Part shown: piece by piece, positions 24,884 through 35,800 of the stretch | How positions within the stretch are numbered: position 1 is the stretch's first letter | Layout: each line of letters opens with the position of its first letter | Source of the DNA: [Zimmermannella] alba NBRC 15616 | Lineage (GTDB): Bacteria; Actinomycetota; Actinomycetes; Actinomycetales; Microbacteriaceae | Assembly (NCBI RefSeq): GCF_001570905.1 | Contig: NZ_BCSO01000005.1 | Location: forward strand, 54,346 to 118,345 | DNA length: 64,000 bases | Direction of reading: 5' to 3' | The notes under the pieces: generated by a model | Database searches by the model: none | Seen by the model: the letters and a program-made list of their open reading frames with translations, nothing else | What the model was told of the DNA's origin: nothing | Made by a program: the position numbers and the translations under genes

Positions 24884-26293
24884 ATGATTTCGCCTGATCC
24901 CACAGCCCAGATTCCCGACGTCCTGGGAAAGGTGCACTTCATCGGTATCGGCGGCTCCGGCATGAGCGGCATCGCCGGTATGATGATGGACCGCGGTCTT
25001 GAGGTGTCCGGTTCTGACCGCTCGGAGAACGACAACACGAGCGCCCTCCGTGCACGAGGCGCACGCGTCGAAATCGGTCACGACGCGGCAAACCTCGGCG
25101 ACGCCGACACGGTCGTCGTCACGAGCGCTCTTTGGCCGGACAACCCCGAGCTCGTCCTCGCAAGGGAACGCGGCCTCACAGTGCTCCACCGTTCGCAGGC
25201 CCTCGTGTGGCTCACCCGTAATTCACGCCTTGTCGCCGTGGCGGGCGCCCACGGCAAGACCACCTCGACGGGCATGCTCGTGACCGCGCTGGACGGTCTC
25301 GGTGCTGGGCCGAGCTTTGTGAACGGCGGCGTCATCCAGGCACTCGGCACGAGCCAGCACATTGGCAAGGGCACTGAGTTCGTCGTCGAAGCAGACGAAT
25401 CGGATGGCTCGTTCCTCTTCTATGACACCGCGATTGCGCTCATCACGAACATCGACAACGACCACCTCGACCACTACGGCACCGAGGCCGCGTTCCAACA
25501 GGCCTTCGTGAACTTCGCCGACCGTGCCTCGGAAGCTGTCGTGATCTCCAGCGACGACCCGCTCGCCGTCGAAGTCACCGGCCGCCTCTCGCACGAACGC
25601 GTCATCACATTCGGTGAAGCGGACGACGCGGATGTGCGCGTGAGCGACATCGTGTCGACCGGTGGACGCACGACGTTCACCATCCGCTGGCAGGGCACTG
25701 ACTATGAGGGCGAACTCGCGGTCGCCGGTCACCACAACGCCATCAACGCAGCCGGTGTTGTTGCCGTGCTCAGCGTTCTCGGCCACGACCCGGCGGCAGC
25801 GCTCGAAGCGCTCAAGGCCTTTGGTGGTACGAAGCGCCGCTTTGAACTCCACGGTGAAGTCGCGGGCGTCCGCGTCTACGACGACTACGCCCACCACCCG
25901 ACCGAGGTGGAAGCAGCGCTCGCCGCCGCACGCACGGTTGTCGGTGGAGGGCGCCTCATCGCCCTCCACCAGCCACACCTCTACAGCCGCACGCAGGCCA
26001 TGAGCCACGTCTTCGCGAAGGCCTACGAGCGACTCGCCGACGAGACTGTTGTGCTTGATGTGTGCGGTGCCCGTGAAGACCCGGTCGAAGGTGTCACGGG
26101 TGAACTGGTGTCGCGCGCCTTTGCCGACCCGAGCAAGGTGCACTACCGACCGGACTGGCAGGATGCCGCCGACACGGTTGCCGAGATCGCGAAGCCTGGC
26201 GACTTCATCATCACCTTTGGCTGCGGTGACGTGTACCGGATCATCCCGCAGGTGCTTGCCTCCCTTGAAGCGAAAGCTGCAGCCACGGCGTGA
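24884..26293 (+). CDS. murC: UDP-N-acetylmuramate-L-alanine ligase
   Basis: A 469-residue Mur ligase adding the first amino acid of the stem peptide. It has [13 protein letters not shown] at the N terminus, the P-loop [33 protein letters not shown] and the C-terminal [15 protein letters not shown] is 4 bp before the ATG. In some Micrococcales position 1 is Gly or Ser, which the sequence alone cannot exclude. The stop overlaps the ftsQ GTG. Confidence 0.95.
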   Translation: MISPDPTAQIPDVLGKVHFIGIGGSGMSGIAGMMMDRGLEVSGSDRSENDNTSALRARGARVEIGHDAANLGDADTVVVTSALWPDNPELVLARERGLTVLHRSQALVWLTRNSRLVAVAGAHGKTTSTGMLVTALDGLGAGPSFVNGGVIQALGTSQHIGKGTEFVVEADESDGSFLFYDTAIALITNIDNDHLDHYGTEAAFQQAFVNFADRASEAVVISSDDPLAVEVTGRLSHERVITFGEADDADVRVSDIVSTGGRTTFTIRWQGTDYEGELAVAGHHNAINAAGVVAVLSVLGHDPAAALEALKAFGGTKRRFELHGEVAGVRVYDDYAHHPTEVEAALAAARTVVGGGRLIALHQPHLYSRTQAMSHVFAKAYERLADETVVLDVCGAREDPVEGVTGELVSRAFADPSKVHYRPDWQDAADTVAEIAKPGDFIITFGCGDVYRIIPQVLASLEAKAAATA

Positions 26294-27144
26294 AGCCTGT
26301 GACGCGGCGTGAGCGCGCAGCCGACGGAACCGTCATTGATGGTTCCGCGCGGTTTGCGCGCCATCGCCGACGTCGTCGCCGCCAGCTCATTGCTGCTCTC
26401 AGCATCCTCGCCGCTCTCATCGCCTTCGTTGCGGTCGGGGTGTTCTCGCCGTTCCTTTCGGTGCGCGAGGTCCGGGTTGAAGGGACGCAGCGGCTTCCCG
26501 TCGAATCCGTGCAGGCCGCGCTCGCTGACCTCGGTGACAAGCCCCTCGCGCTCGTGACGAACGCCGACATTGGCGAGCGGCTGGACGGAATGGTCGAGGT
26601 GCAAAGCTATGATTTCCGGCTCGAACCACCCTCGACCCTCGTCGTCGAAATCACCGAGCGTGAACGCCTTGGCGCTGTGAACGTGCCGGCTGGCTACGCG
26701 ATCGTGGATGGCGCTGGCGTGACCCTCGAGCAGGTGCCGACGGCACCTCAGGACGTTCCGCGATTTGAGCTCGAGGACAACACGCCCAGCTCGCCAAGCT
26801 TCCAAGCCGCCGCCGCGGTGACAGGTGCCCTGCCGGATGACCTTCGAGCGCAGGTTGAGAGCGTGCAAGCACGTTCCCTCGATGGCGTCACCCTGAAGCT
26901 TCGCGACGGCGACACGGTCGTATGGGGGAGCGCCGAGCATTCTGCACGCAAAGCAGAAGTCTTTGCGATGCTTCGCCAGCTCACCGGACCCGAGATCGTG
27001 AGCTATGACGTGACGAGCCCGGATGCACCTGTGACGCGCACGAGCCCCGTCGAACAGCCGGGTGCGACGAACCCGCCCTCGCCTGCACCCGACCCTGCAG
27101 CATCGCCTGCACAGCCCGCGCCTCCTGCGCCACCAGCTCCGTAA
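26290..27144 (+). CDS. ftsQ: Cell division protein FtsQ
   Basis: A 284-residue bitopic divisome protein. A basic cytoplasmic stretch (RHRRRRRRQ near residues 24-33) precedes one span (about 34-56). A POTRA domain follows ([20 protein letters not shown] onward, about 57-125), then the FtsQ beta domain and a Pro/Ala-rich tail (from about 250). It scaffolds FtsL and FtsB-type partners. The GTG start overlaps the murC stop. Confidence 0.9.
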   Translation: MKPVTRRERAADGTVIDGSARFARHRRRRRRQLIAALSILAALIAFVAVGVFSPFLSVREVRVEGTQRLPVESVQAALADLGDKPLALVTNADIGERLDGMVEVQSYDFRLEPPSTLVVEITERERLGAVNVPAGYAIVDGAGVTLEQVPTAPQDVPRFELEDNTPSSPSFQAAAAVTGALPDDLRAQVESVQARSLDGVTLKLRDGDTVVWGSAEHSARKAEVFAMLRQLTGPEIVSYDVTSPDAPVTRTSPVEQPGATNPPSPAPDPAASPAQPAPPAPPAP

Positions 27145-27165
27145 CGCCATCCCAGGCCTTCACCT

Positions 27166-27298
27166 TCAAGCTGAGCTTGAGGCGGCTTCGCCGTGAACCT
27201 TGCGACACACCTTGGCTTTTGCGGAAACGGTGATCGAGGCCTCATAACGTAAGGCCTAATCAGCCCACGAACCGGCAATCTCTCACCTTCAAGGTGAG
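27166..27298 (+). promoter_or_regulatory. ftsZ upstream region with two related MerR/SoxR-like palindromes
   Basis: In the 198-bp gap before ftsZ, TCAAGCTGAGCTTGA (27166-27180; 7-bp arms round one base) and CTCACCTTCAAGGTGAG (27282-27298; 8-bp arms) are found. Both lie in near-identical 22-nt stretches beginning CACCTTCAAG (27161 and 27284) and ending TTGARG, 123 bp apart. The CTTCAAG...CTTGAGG pattern resembles operators of MerR-family activators such as the SoxR box. In Corynebacterium the MerR-like FtsR activates ftsZ, so these are candidate FtsR-type sites. Confidence 0.5.
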
Positions 27299-27342
27299 GT
27301 TGAAGGTTCTAGGGCAACAGCGACAACGAGGGGCCGGATACC

Positions 27343-28626
27343 GTGTCAAACACGAACAACTACCTCGCCGTCATCAAGGTCGTCGGTATCGGTGGTGGTG
27401 GCGTCAACGCCGTCAATCGCATGATCGAGCTCGGTCTTCGTGGCGTCGAATTCATCGCCATTAACACGGACGCTCAGGCGCTCATCATGAGTGACGCCGA
27501 CGTGAAGCTCGATGTCGGACGCGAACTCACCCGCGGCCTCGGTGCCGGTGCCGACCCGGAGGTTGGCCGCCGCGCAGCGGAAGACCACGCCGAAGAGATC
27601 GAACAGGCCCTCGCTGGCGCTGACATGGTCTTCGTGACCGCAGGTGAAGGTGGCGGCACCGGTACTGGTGGTGCCCCCGTCGTGGCCCGCATCGCAAAGT
27701 CGATCGGCGCGCTCACCATCGGTGTTGTCACGAAGCCCTTCTCCTTCGAAGGCCGCCGTCGCATGCAGCAGGCCGAGCAGGGCGTCCAGACCCTCAAGGA
27801 AGAAGTCGACACGCTCATCGTCGTGCCGAACGACCGCCTCCTCGAGATCTCCGACCGTGGCATCTCGATGATCGAAGCGTTCTCGACCGCCGACCAGGTG
27901 CTCCTCGCCGGTGTCCAGGGCATCACCGACCTCATCACGACCCCGGGCCTCATCAACCTCGACTTCGCCGACGTGAAGTCGGTCATGCAGGGCGCAGGCT
28001 CCGCACTCATGGGTATCGGTGCCTCAAGGGGAGCCGACCGCGCGATCAAGGCCGCCGAGCTCGCCGTCGCCTCACCACTGCTCGAAGCATCCATCGAAGG
28101 TGCCCACGGTGTGCTCCTCTCCATCCAGGGTGGCTCGAACCTCGGCATCTTCGAGATCAACGACGCTGCAAAGCTCGTGCAGGAAGCGGTCCACCAGGAA
28201 GCGAACATCATCTTCGGTGCCGTCATCGACGACTCCCTCGGCGACGAGGTTCGTGTCACGGTGATCGCCGCGGGCTTCGAAGGTGGCGAGCCGAAGGCAG
28301 TCGAAGCTCCGGCCCAGGCGGCGAAGCCCGGCCACGCCATCCCGATGCCCGAGGCACAGCCCAAGGGTGAGGCTGCACCCGCCGTCTCGAACGAGGCAAA
28401 GGTCGAGCCGCAGCAGACCGGCGCCATTGGGTACAGCCAGAACGGTGTGTTCCAGGCCCCGCCGGTGCCGGCACGCAGTGAGGTGGCTCCGCAGGAGGCC
28501 CAGGCTCCGCAACAGGCTCCCGCGTGGTCGACCGCGGAAGCACCCACCATCCGTCCGAACCAGCCGGCAGAACCCATCGATGACGTCTCGGACGATCCGT
28601 ACGACATCCCGGACTTCCTGAAGTAA
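27343..28626 (+). CDS. ftsZ: Cell division protein FtsZ
   Basis: A 427-residue tubulin-like GTPase forming the Z ring. The GTP-binding core (about 6-320) has [16 protein letters not shown], the tubulin signature [13 protein letters not shown], and the T7 loop [12 protein letters not shown] long Pro/Ala/Gln-rich linker (about 325-415) leads to the conserved C-terminal tail [11 protein letters not shown], the docking site for SepF. It begins with GTG 27343, with GAGGGG about 10 bp upstream. Confidence 0.97.
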   Translation: MSNTNNYLAVIKVVGIGGGGVNAVNRMIELGLRGVEFIAINTDAQALIMSDADVKLDVGRELTRGLGAGADPEVGRRAAEDHAEEIEQALAGADMVFVTAGEGGGTGTGGAPVVARIAKSIGALTIGVVTKPFSFEGRRRMQQAEQGVQTLKEEVDTLIVVPNDRLLEISDRGISMIEAFSTADQVLLAGVQGITDLITTPGLINLDFADVKSVMQGAGSALMGIGASRGADRAIKAAELAVASPLLEASIEGAHGVLLSIQGGSNLGIFEINDAAKLVQEAVHQEANIIFGAVIDDSLGDEVRVTVIAAGFEGGEPKAVEAPAQAAKPGHAIPMPEAQPKGEAAPAVSNEAKVEPQQTGAIGYSQNGVFQAPPVPARSEVAPQEAQAPQQAPAWSTAEAPTIRPNQPAEPIDDVSDDPYDIPDFLK

Positions 28627-28629
28627 GGC

Positions 28630-29355
28630 ATGGGTACCACGTACCACGACGAGGCGTCCGGTCGCAGCGAAGTTGATTCGCTGTCCGGGCGCCTCGCCCG
28701 TATCCGCAACGACATCCGCGAGGCAACGCGCGCAGCCGGTCGAATGAACGAGCCGGAACTCATTGTCGTCACGAAGTTCCACCCGGCCTCGCTCATTCGT
28801 GACCTCCACGAACTCGGCGAGCGCAATTTCGGCGAGAGTCGGCATCCCGAAGCTCGTGACAAGGTCGCTGAGCTCGAGGCGCTCGACGGTGTGACCTGGC
28901 ACTTCATCGGGCAGATCCAGAGCAAGAAGGCACGCCAGATTGCTCGCTACGTGGACGTCATCCACTCGATCGATCGCATTGCCCTCGTCGATGCGCTCGC
29001 GCCGCTCGCCGACGAGCGCGAGAATCCCATCGGTGCCTTCGCGCAGCTCAACCTCACGAGCGACGACGGTCGCGGTGGCACGAGCGAGGATGAACTGCTG
29101 CAGCTTGCCGAGGCGATCAACGAGTCGCCCATTCTCACCCTCCGCGGTGTCATGGCCATCGCGCCGCTCGACGAATCCCCCGAGCGAGCCTTCGACCGCG
29201 TCGTGCGGGCATCGGAGCGCCTCGAAACACGCTTCCCAGGCGCGAGTGAGCGTTCGATGGGAATGTCAGGAGATTTTCAGGCTGCGATCGAACGTGGTGC
29301 GACACACCTCCGAATCGGCACGGCAATCACCGGGAAACGACCGCTCGCAACGTAG
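28630..29355 (+). CDS. yggS: YggS-family pyridoxal phosphate homeostasis protein
   Basis: A 241-residue PLP-binding protein of the YggS/PLPBP family, folded as an alanine-racemase-type barrel without known catalysis. The PLP lysine is in ELIVVTKFHPASLIRDL; GERNFGESR, WHFIGQIQSKKAR and GMSGDFQAAIERGATHLRIG are family blocks. It lies 3 bp after ftsZ and 30 bp before sepF. The multicopper oxidase-like gene (pgeF) often found between ftsZ and yggS in actinobacteria is absent. Confidence 0.93.
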   Translation: MGTTYHDEASGRSEVDSLSGRLARIRNDIREATRAAGRMNEPELIVVTKFHPASLIRDLHELGERNFGESRHPEARDKVAELEALDGVTWHFIGQIQSKKARQIARYVDVIHSIDRIALVDALAPLADERENPIGAFAQLNLTSDDGRGGTSEDELLQLAEAINESPILTLRGVMAIAPLDESPERAFDRVVRASERLETRFPGASERSMGMSGDFQAAIERGATHLRIGTAITGKRPLAT

Positions 29356-29385
29356 CGTGAAGGTAGGCGAACGGAAGGTCTACGA

Positions 29386-29889
29386 ATGGCAAATCTCATG
29401 CGAAACGCGATGGCGTACTTCGGCTTCGCGGAAGAAGACGAGCAGTACGACGACGCAGTGCAGGAGCGCGAGACGGAGCCGCAGCGTCAGCACGTGAGCG
29501 CTCCGCAGCCTGTCCGCGTTGACGAGCACGCCGAGTCAAGCCGCCCCGCTCCCGTCACCCCTATTGCTCGCGGCCCGAAGGCCGTCCCGACCCCCTCGGC
29601 AGGAGACATGAACGAGATCCTCACGGTCCACCCGAAGGCCTACAACCAGGACGCGCAGCTCATTGCCGAGAATTTCCGTAATGGCATCCCGGTCATCATG
29701 AACCTCTCGCAGGCAGAGGACGCCGACGCTCGCCGCCTCATCGACTTCGCCTCGGGCCTCACACAGGGCCTCTACGGCAAGATCGAGCGTGTGACGAGCC
29801 GCGTGTTCCTGCTCTCGCCGGAGCACGTCAACGTGCACGGTGACACGCGCAGCGAAGACAATGCCAAGGACGGTTCGTTCTTCGCCTAA
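29386..29889 (+). CDS. sepF: Cell division protein SepF
   Basis: A 167-residue protein. The N-terminal MANLMRNAMAYFGF is an amphipathic membrane-binding helix; an acidic, Pro-rich linker follows; the C-terminal domain (about 78-160; VIMNLSQAEDADARRLIDFA, GLYGKIERVTSRVFLLSP) is the SepF polymerising fold that binds the FtsZ tail and anchors the Z ring in bacteria lacking FtsA. Confidence 0.95.
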   Translation: MANLMRNAMAYFGFAEEDEQYDDAVQERETEPQRQHVSAPQPVRVDEHAESSRPAPVTPIARGPKAVPTPSAGDMNEILTVHPKAYNQDAQLIAENFRNGIPVIMNLSQAEDADARRLIDFASGLTQGLYGKIERVTSRVFLLSPEHVNVHGDTRSEDNAKDGSFFA

Positions 29890-29905
29890 GAAGACGTCGA
29901 GCGCC

Positions 29906-29936
29906 GGGGGCGGTATCCACTCGCGATACCGCCCCC
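29906..29936 (+). terminator. Hairpin between sepF and yggT
   Basis: A perfect 12-bp GC-rich stem (29906-29917 with 29925-29936) has a 7-nt loop but no T tract, so it may attenuate rather than fully stop transcription into yggT. Confidence 0.6.
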
Positions 29937-29958
29937 GCGTGCTGTGAAAGGGATTCCC

Positions 29959-30249
29959 ATGCTTGATGTTGTGCGCATTGTGCTGCGCCTCGCGATTACC
30001 GTCTTCTCCGCCATGATGTGGGGGCGGCTCATCCTGGATTGGATCCTCGTCTTTGCCCGCTCATGGAAACCCAAGGGAGTGCTGCTCGTTCTCTGCGAGG
30101 CGATCTACACGATCACGGATCCGCCCTTGAAGCTCGTTCGAAAGGTGATTCCGCCGCTTCGTGTTGGTGATGTTTCGCTGGATCTTGCGTGGATCGTCGT
30201 GATGGTTGCCCTGAGTTTTCTCGGCACACTCGTCATGTTCATCCGTTAG
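29959..30249 (+). CDS. yggT: YggT family membrane protein
   Basis: A 96-residue protein with two membrane spans (about 4-25 and 70-94) around the conserved TDPPLKLVRKVIPPLRVGD, the YggT signature. Its location between sepF and divIVA is constant in Gram-positive bacteria and suggests a part in division-site or envelope organisation; the molecular role is unknown. ATG 29959 has GAAAGGGA before it. The following 172 bp (30250-30421) show no gene. Confidence 0.88.
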   Translation: MLDVVRIVLRLAITVFSAMMWGRLILDWILVFARSWKPKGVLLVLCEAIYTITDPPLKLVRKVIPPLRVGDVSLDLAWIVVMVALSFLGTLVMFIR

Positions 30250-30421
30250 TTTTCTCTGAAGTATTGCATCGTTCAGATGTGACGAACGCACTTCACGTGT
30301 CGTAATGTGAAAGGTGCGCCGGTTCTCTTCGAACGGTGCGGACAGGATTCCCCATGGATCCTGCCGGTATTCTTGCCGGTGCAAATCTGTTCGACAGAGA
30401 AAGTTTCGAGGTGGCACGCTC

Positions 30422-31237
30422 ATGGCACTTACCCCCGAAGACGTCGTGAACAAGCGTTTCCAGCAGACGAAGTTCCGCGAGGGTTACGACCAGGACGAGG
30501 TTGACGATTTCCTCGATGAGGTGGTGGTCGAGCTCCGCCGTCTTCTCGCTGAGAACGAGCAGCTCCGCCAGGGCGGTGCAGCCCCGGCTGAAGTTCCTGC
30601 TCCTGTTGCCGAGGCTCCTGCTGCGGCTGTTGAAGCACGTCCGGAAGACACCGAGGCCATCAAGCGCCTCGAGGGTGAGAACGAAGACCTCCGCAAGCAG
30701 CTCGAAGCCGCACGCAAGGAGGCCGTGGACGCCAAGGCTCAGGCCGAAGAGGCCAAGAAGAACGCTGCTGCAACGCCCGTCGCCGCCGCTGGTGCAGGCG
30801 TTGCCGGTGCTGCCGCTGGTGCAGGCGTTGCCACCGCTGCTCAGGGTGTCGACGAGACGCAGAGCTCGAGCGGCCTGCTCGCCCTCGCTCAGCGCCTCCA
30901 CGACGAGCACGTCGCCGAAGGTAACAAGAAACGCGAGTCGCTCATCGCCGAGGCTCAGGCCGCCGCGACCAAGCTCAAGCAGGACTCCGAGGCGCAGGCC
31001 ACGAAGACGACCGCAGACGCAGAGGCTCGCGCCAAGGACATCCTCGCCGAGGCTCAGGCCAAGGAGAAGGAGACCCTCACGCGTCTCGACGAGCAGAAGC
31101 AGCAGCTCGAGGGCCGCATCGAAGAGCTCCGCGTCTTCGAGCGTGACTACCGCATCAAGCTCCGCAACTATATTGAGGGCCAGCTCAACGACCTCACCCG
31201 TCAGTCGGGCGAGGCCGAGGCAAAGCCTGCGAAGTAA
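30422..31237 (+). CDS. wag31: DivIVA / Wag31 polar growth protein
   Basis: A 271-residue coiled-coil scaffold. The N-terminal DivIVA domain (MALTPEDVVNKRFQQTKFRE, GYDQDEVDDFLDEV) binds curved membrane; coiled coils follow at about 30-45, 75-105 and 165-250. Between them is an Ala/Gly/Val low-complexity region with an internal repeat (GAGVAGAA, GAGVATAA, residues about 122-140). In actinobacteria Wag31 directs polar cell-wall growth and is a Ser/Thr-kinase substrate. The ATG at 30422 has GAGGTGG upstream; the longer frame to 30314 is not conserved. Confidence 0.93.
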   Translation: MALTPEDVVNKRFQQTKFREGYDQDEVDDFLDEVVVELRRLLAENEQLRQGGAAPAEVPAPVAEAPAAAVEARPEDTEAIKRLEGENEDLRKQLEAARKEAVDAKAQAEEAKKNAAATPVAAAGAGVAGAAAGAGVATAAQGVDETQSSSGLLALAQRLHDEHVAEGNKKRESLIAEAQAAATKLKQDSEAQATKTTADAEARAKDILAEAQAKEKETLTRLDEQKQQLEGRIEELRVFERDYRIKLRNYIEGQLNDLTRQSGEAEAKPAK

Positions 31238-31242
31238 GGCCC

Positions 31243-31884
31243 GTGTCGGAACACTCCATGAGTGATCCGACGCCACCCCAAGAGCGACCTCGGGGGAGCG
31301 CAGCCACGCTCGCGCTCATCCCGGTGGTCGCTCTTGCGCTGTACGGTGCGGATCAACTCTCGAAGGTGTGGGTGCTCGGCCATCTGGTCGAAGGCACCTC
31401 AACGCCGGTCATTGATGGCGTCCTGTACTGGACGTTTGTGCGGAACCCGGGTGCGGCGTTTTCGATGGCGTCGGGCTCCACGTGGATCTTCACGGCGATT
31501 GCGCTGCTCGTGGTCGTGGCGATTGTCGTGCTCGCGAAGCGCATCCGCTCGCGTGCGTGGGCGATCGTGTTTGGTCTCGTGCTCGGGGGAGTGCTCGGGA
31601 ATCTCACCGACCGCCTCATGCGCGAACCGGGTTTCGGCGTCGGACACGTCATCGACTTCATCCATACGCCGTGGATGATGCCCGCGATCTACAACGTGGC
31701 AGACTGCGGCATTGTGGTCGGCATGTGCAGTGTCGTCATCCTGTCGCTGCTGGACGTCGGCTTGGATGGACAACGTGGCCGCTCGAAGAAGCAGCGCGAT
31801 GCGGCCGATGCGGCACGCACGGCTGGACATCCCGATGCTGCTAGAGACGCGTCGCCGTCGGTGTTGAACGAGAAGGACTCATGA
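31243..31884 (+). CDS. lspA: Lipoprotein signal peptidase
   Basis: A 213-residue aspartic membrane peptidase with four spans that cleaves prolipoproteins before the lipidated Cys. Catalytic Asp residues lie in NLTDRL and [18 protein letters not shown] and HVIDFI are also conserved. It begins with GTG 31243 (or ATG 31258). A charged C-terminal extension of about 45 residues follows the last span. The ctaC product in this window, which has a lipobox, is a likely substrate. Confidence 0.93.
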   Translation: MSEHSMSDPTPPQERPRGSAATLALIPVVALALYGADQLSKVWVLGHLVEGTSTPVIDGVLYWTFVRNPGAAFSMASGSTWIFTAIALLVVVAIVVLAKRIRSRAWAIVFGLVLGGVLGNLTDRLMREPGFGVGHVIDFIHTPWMMPAIYNVADCGIVVGMCSVVILSLLDVGLDGQRGRSKKQRDAADAARTAGHPDAARDASPSVLNEKDS

Positions 31885-32810
31885 GCGAATCACGAATGCT
31901 GCCGGTACCGGACGGTCTCGACGGAGCCCGCGTGGATGCGGGTGTCGCGAAGCTGCTCGGCTTGAGCCGCACGGTGGTCGCCGACGCGGCGGCAGCGGGC
32001 GGGATTCGCCTCGACGGGCAGCCGGTGGGCAAGAGCGACCGCCTGCGCGCGGGAAGCATGCTCGAAGTGGAATGGGCTTCACCCCGCACGGCAGAGATCG
32101 TGCCGATTGAGGTGCCGGACCTCACGATCATCCACGATGAAGCCGACTTTGTCGTCATCGACAAGCCAGTCGGCGTCGCCGCGCACCCCTCGCTCGGCTG
32201 GGACGGTCCGACCGTGCTCGGCGCCTTGGCCGCGGCGGGATTCCGCATCTCGACGTCCGGGCAGCCGGAACGCCAGGGCATCGTGCATCGCCTCGACGCT
32301 GGCACGAGCGGCCTCATGGTCGTCGCGAAGAGCGAGCGCGCCTACACACACTTGAAGCGCGCCTTCAAGGAGCGCACGGTCGACAAGGTGTACCACGCGG
32401 CCGTGCAGGGTCACCCCGACCCGCTCGCCGGCACGATCGACGCCCCGATTGGCCGCCACCCCGGTTCCTCATGGAAGTTTGCCGTCACGAGCGACGGCAA
32501 GCCGAGCGTCACTCACTACGAGACGATCGAAGCGTTCCGCCGTGGCGCGCTCCTCGAAGTGCACCTCGAGACGGGCCGCACGCACCAGATTCGCGTCCAC
32601 ATGGCGGCGCAGCGGCACCCCTGCATCGGCGACCCGCTCTACGGCGGCGACCCGCAGCTCGCCGCGAAGCTCGACCTCACCCGCCAGTGGCTGCACGCGG
32701 TGGAGCTCGGATTCACGCATCCCGGCAGCGGCGAACACGTTGTGTTCCGCACCGAATACCCGAGCGATCTGGCCCACTCACTCGAGCTCCTCCGGGAGGG
32801 GCTCATCTAG
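31881..32810 (+). CDS. rluD: RluA/RluD-family 23S rRNA pseudouridine synthase
   Basis: A 309-residue protein with an N-terminal S4 RNA-binding domain ([20 protein letters not shown]) and a catalytic RluA domain with the signature [19 protein letters not shown], whose Asp performs catalysis, plus [13 protein letters not shown]. The target uridines (likely helix 69 region) are inferred from the family. ATGA overlap with lspA. Confidence 0.9.
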   Translation: MSESRMLPVPDGLDGARVDAGVAKLLGLSRTVVADAAAAGGIRLDGQPVGKSDRLRAGSMLEVEWASPRTAEIVPIEVPDLTIIHDEADFVVIDKPVGVAAHPSLGWDGPTVLGALAAAGFRISTSGQPERQGIVHRLDAGTSGLMVVAKSERAYTHLKRAFKERTVDKVYHAAVQGHPDPLAGTIDAPIGRHPGSSWKFAVTSDGKPSVTHYETIEAFRRGALLEVHLETGRTHQIRVHMAAQRHPCIGDPLYGGDPQLAAKLDLTRQWLHAVELGFTHPGSGEHVVFRTEYPSDLAHSLELLREGLI

Positions 32811-32832
32811 CTCGGCAGACCCCCGGAGCGCG

Positions 32833-32838
32833 TAGACT
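32833..32838 (+). promoter_or_regulatory. Candidate -10 element for dnaE
   Basis: TAGACT is 29 bp before the dnaE GTG; a GAGGAG ribosome site lies between them. Confidence 0.45.
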
Positions 32839-32867
32839 GAGAGCTTCGTGACGTCGAGGAGTGTGAA

Positions 32868-35800
32868 GTGTCGCAGCCGGATTCTTTCGTTCATCTGCAC
32901 GTTCACAGCGAGTTCTCGATGCTCGACGGCGCGGCCCGCATCAACGAGCTCATGGACGCGGTCGTGGAGCAAGGGATGCCGGCGATCGCCTGCACCGACC
33001 ACGGCAACGTCTTCGGTGCGTACGAGTTCGCGAAGCAAGCCAAGCAGCGCGGCATCAAGCCGATCATCGGTACCGAGGCGTACCTCACGCCGGGCACGCA
33101 CCGCGGCGACCGCACCCGTGTGAAGTGGGGCTCAGGCGGCGGCGATGACGTGTCCGGTTCGGGTGCCTACACGCACATCACGCTGCTCTCGGAAACAACC
33201 GAGGGCATGCACAACCTCTTCCGCCTCTCGAGTCGCGCATCCATTGAGGGCTACTACTTCAAGCCCCGCATGGACCGTGAGCTCCTGCAGGAGTACTCGA
33301 AGGGGCTCATCGCGACGACGGGATGTCCCTCGGGCGAGATCCAGACGCGACTACGCCTGGGCCAGTACGAGGAAGCACGGAAGGCCGCGTCCGATTACCG
33401 CGACATCTTTGGCGCAGACAACTACTTCTGCGAAATCATGGACCACGGCATCGACATCGAACGCCGGGTCATGGGTGACCTGTTGAAGCTCTCGAAAGAG
33501 CTCAGCATTCCGCTCGTTGCCACGAACGACCTTCACTACACGCACGCGCACGATGCTGAATCTCACGCGGCGCTCCTGTGCGTGCAGTCGGGTTCCACGA
33601 TGGACGACCCGAACCGCTTCAAGTTCGACGGCTCGGGCTACTACTTGAAGTCCGCGCAGGAAATGCGGCACATCTTCCGTGACCATCCGGACGCCTGTGA
33701 CAACACGCTCCTCATCGCAGAGCGCTGTCAGGCCGAGTTCGACGAAGACGCGAACTACATGCCGCGCTACCCGGTCCCGGAGGGGGAGACCGAGGCGACG
33801 TGGTTCGTGAAGGAAGTCGACCGAGGCCTCCACTACCGCTATCCGGACGGTATCCCGGATGAGGTGCGCAAGCAGGCTGACTACGAAATCCAGGTCATCA
33901 CGCAGATGGGCTTCCCGGGATACTTCCTCGTGGTTGCCGACTTCATCAACTGGGCGAAGGACAATGGCATTCGCGTCGGTCCGGGCCGTGGTTCGGGTGC
34001 TGGTTCGATGGCCGCGTACGCGATGCGCATCACCGACCTTGACCCGCTCAAGCACGGCCTCATCTTCGAGCGATTCCTCAACCCGGACCGCGTTTCGATG
34101 CCCGACTTCGATGTCGACTTTGACGATCGCCGTCGCGGTGAAGTCATCCACTACGTCACCGAAAAGTACGGTTCGGAGCGCGTCGCGCAGATCGTGACCT
34201 ACGGCACGATCAAGGCGAAGCAGGCGCTCAAGGACGCCTCTCGCGTGCTCGGCTACCCCTTCTCGACGGGTGAGCAGCTCACGAAGGCGATGCCGCCTGC
34301 GGTGATGGGCAAGGACATCCCGCTCTCGGGTGTGTTCGACCCCGAGCACAAGCGTTACGGCGAAGCGGGTGAGTTGCGAACGCTCATCGAAACGAACCCG
34401 GATGCCAAAAAGGTCTTCGAAACCGCCTCGGGTATCGAGAACCTCAAGCGTCAGTGGGGTGTGCACGCGGCCGGTGTGATCATGTCAAGCGAACCGCTCA
34501 TCGACATCATCCCGATCATGAAGCGCGAGCAGGACGGCCAGATCGTCACGCAGTTCGACTATCCGGCCTGTGAATCGCTCGGCCTCATCAAGATGGACTT
34601 CCTGGGGCTGCGCAACCTCACCATCATTTCTGACGCCCTCTGGAACATCGAGCACAATCGCAACGAGAAGCTCGTGCTCGAAGACCTCGACCTCGACGAC
34701 CGAGCCTCCTATGAGCTCTTGGCGCGAGGAGACACGCTCGGTGTCTTCCAGCTCGATGGTGGCCCAATGCGAGGCCTCTTGCGCCTCATGAAGCCCGACA
34801 ACTTCGAGGACATTTCGGCTGTTCTCGCGCTTTACCGCCCCGGCCCGATGGGCGCGAACTCGCACACGAACTACGCGCTGCGCAAGAACGGCCAGCAGGC
34901 GATCGTGCCCATCCACCCTGAGCTCGAAGAGCCGCTCCGCGAGATCCTCGAAGGCACCTACGGCCTCATCATCTACCAGGAGCAGGTGATGTCGATCGCG
35001 CAGAAGGTCGCAGGCTACAGCCTCGGCCAAGCAGACATTCTGCGTCGCGCGATGGGTAAGAAGAAGAAGGCTGAACTGGACCGCCAGTTTGAGGGCTTCT
35101 CGAAGGGTATGCGTGACAACGGCTTCTCGGATGCCGCGATCAAGACGCTCTGGGACATCCTGCTGCCCTTCTCGGACTACGCCTTCAACAAGGCGCACTC
35201 CGCTGCGTACGGTGTCGTCTCGTATTGGACGGCGTACCTCAAGGCGCACTACCCGGCCGAGTACATGGCGGCCCTCCTCACCTCAGTGGGTGACTCGAAG
35301 GACAAGCTCGGTCTCTACCTCAACGAGTGCCGCCGCATGGGTATCAAGGTGCTCCCGCCGGATGTGAACGCCTCCTCGGTTGACTTCACGGCAGTCGGCA
35401 AGGACATTCGCTTCGGCATGGGGGCGGTTCGCAACGTTGGCGCGCACGTCGTGGAGCTCATTAAGGAGGCCCGCGAAGAGAAGGGTGCCTTCGACCACTT
35501 CCACGACTTCCTCGCGAAGGTGCCGCTCGCGGTGACGAACCGTCGCACGATCGAATCGCTCATCAAGGCGGGGGCCTTCGATTCGCTCGGCCACACCCGC
35601 CGTGCGCTCATGGAAATCCACGAGCAGGCGATCGACGAGGCTTCCTCGACGAAGCGCAATGAGGCCCACGGCATGGTTGACCTCTTCGCTGGCCTCGACG
35701 ACTTCATCGACGAGCAGGCGAGTGTGCCGGACCGGCCCGAGTTCAACCGTCGCGACAAGCTCGCCTTCGAACGCGACATGCTGGGCCTCTACGTCTCGGA

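Noticed and set aside
30779..30840. Ala/Gly/Val repeat in wag31, considered as a mobile or tandem DNA repeat
   Set aside because: Only two imperfect copies, in frame within a linker of a coiled-coil protein; ordinary low-complexity sequence.
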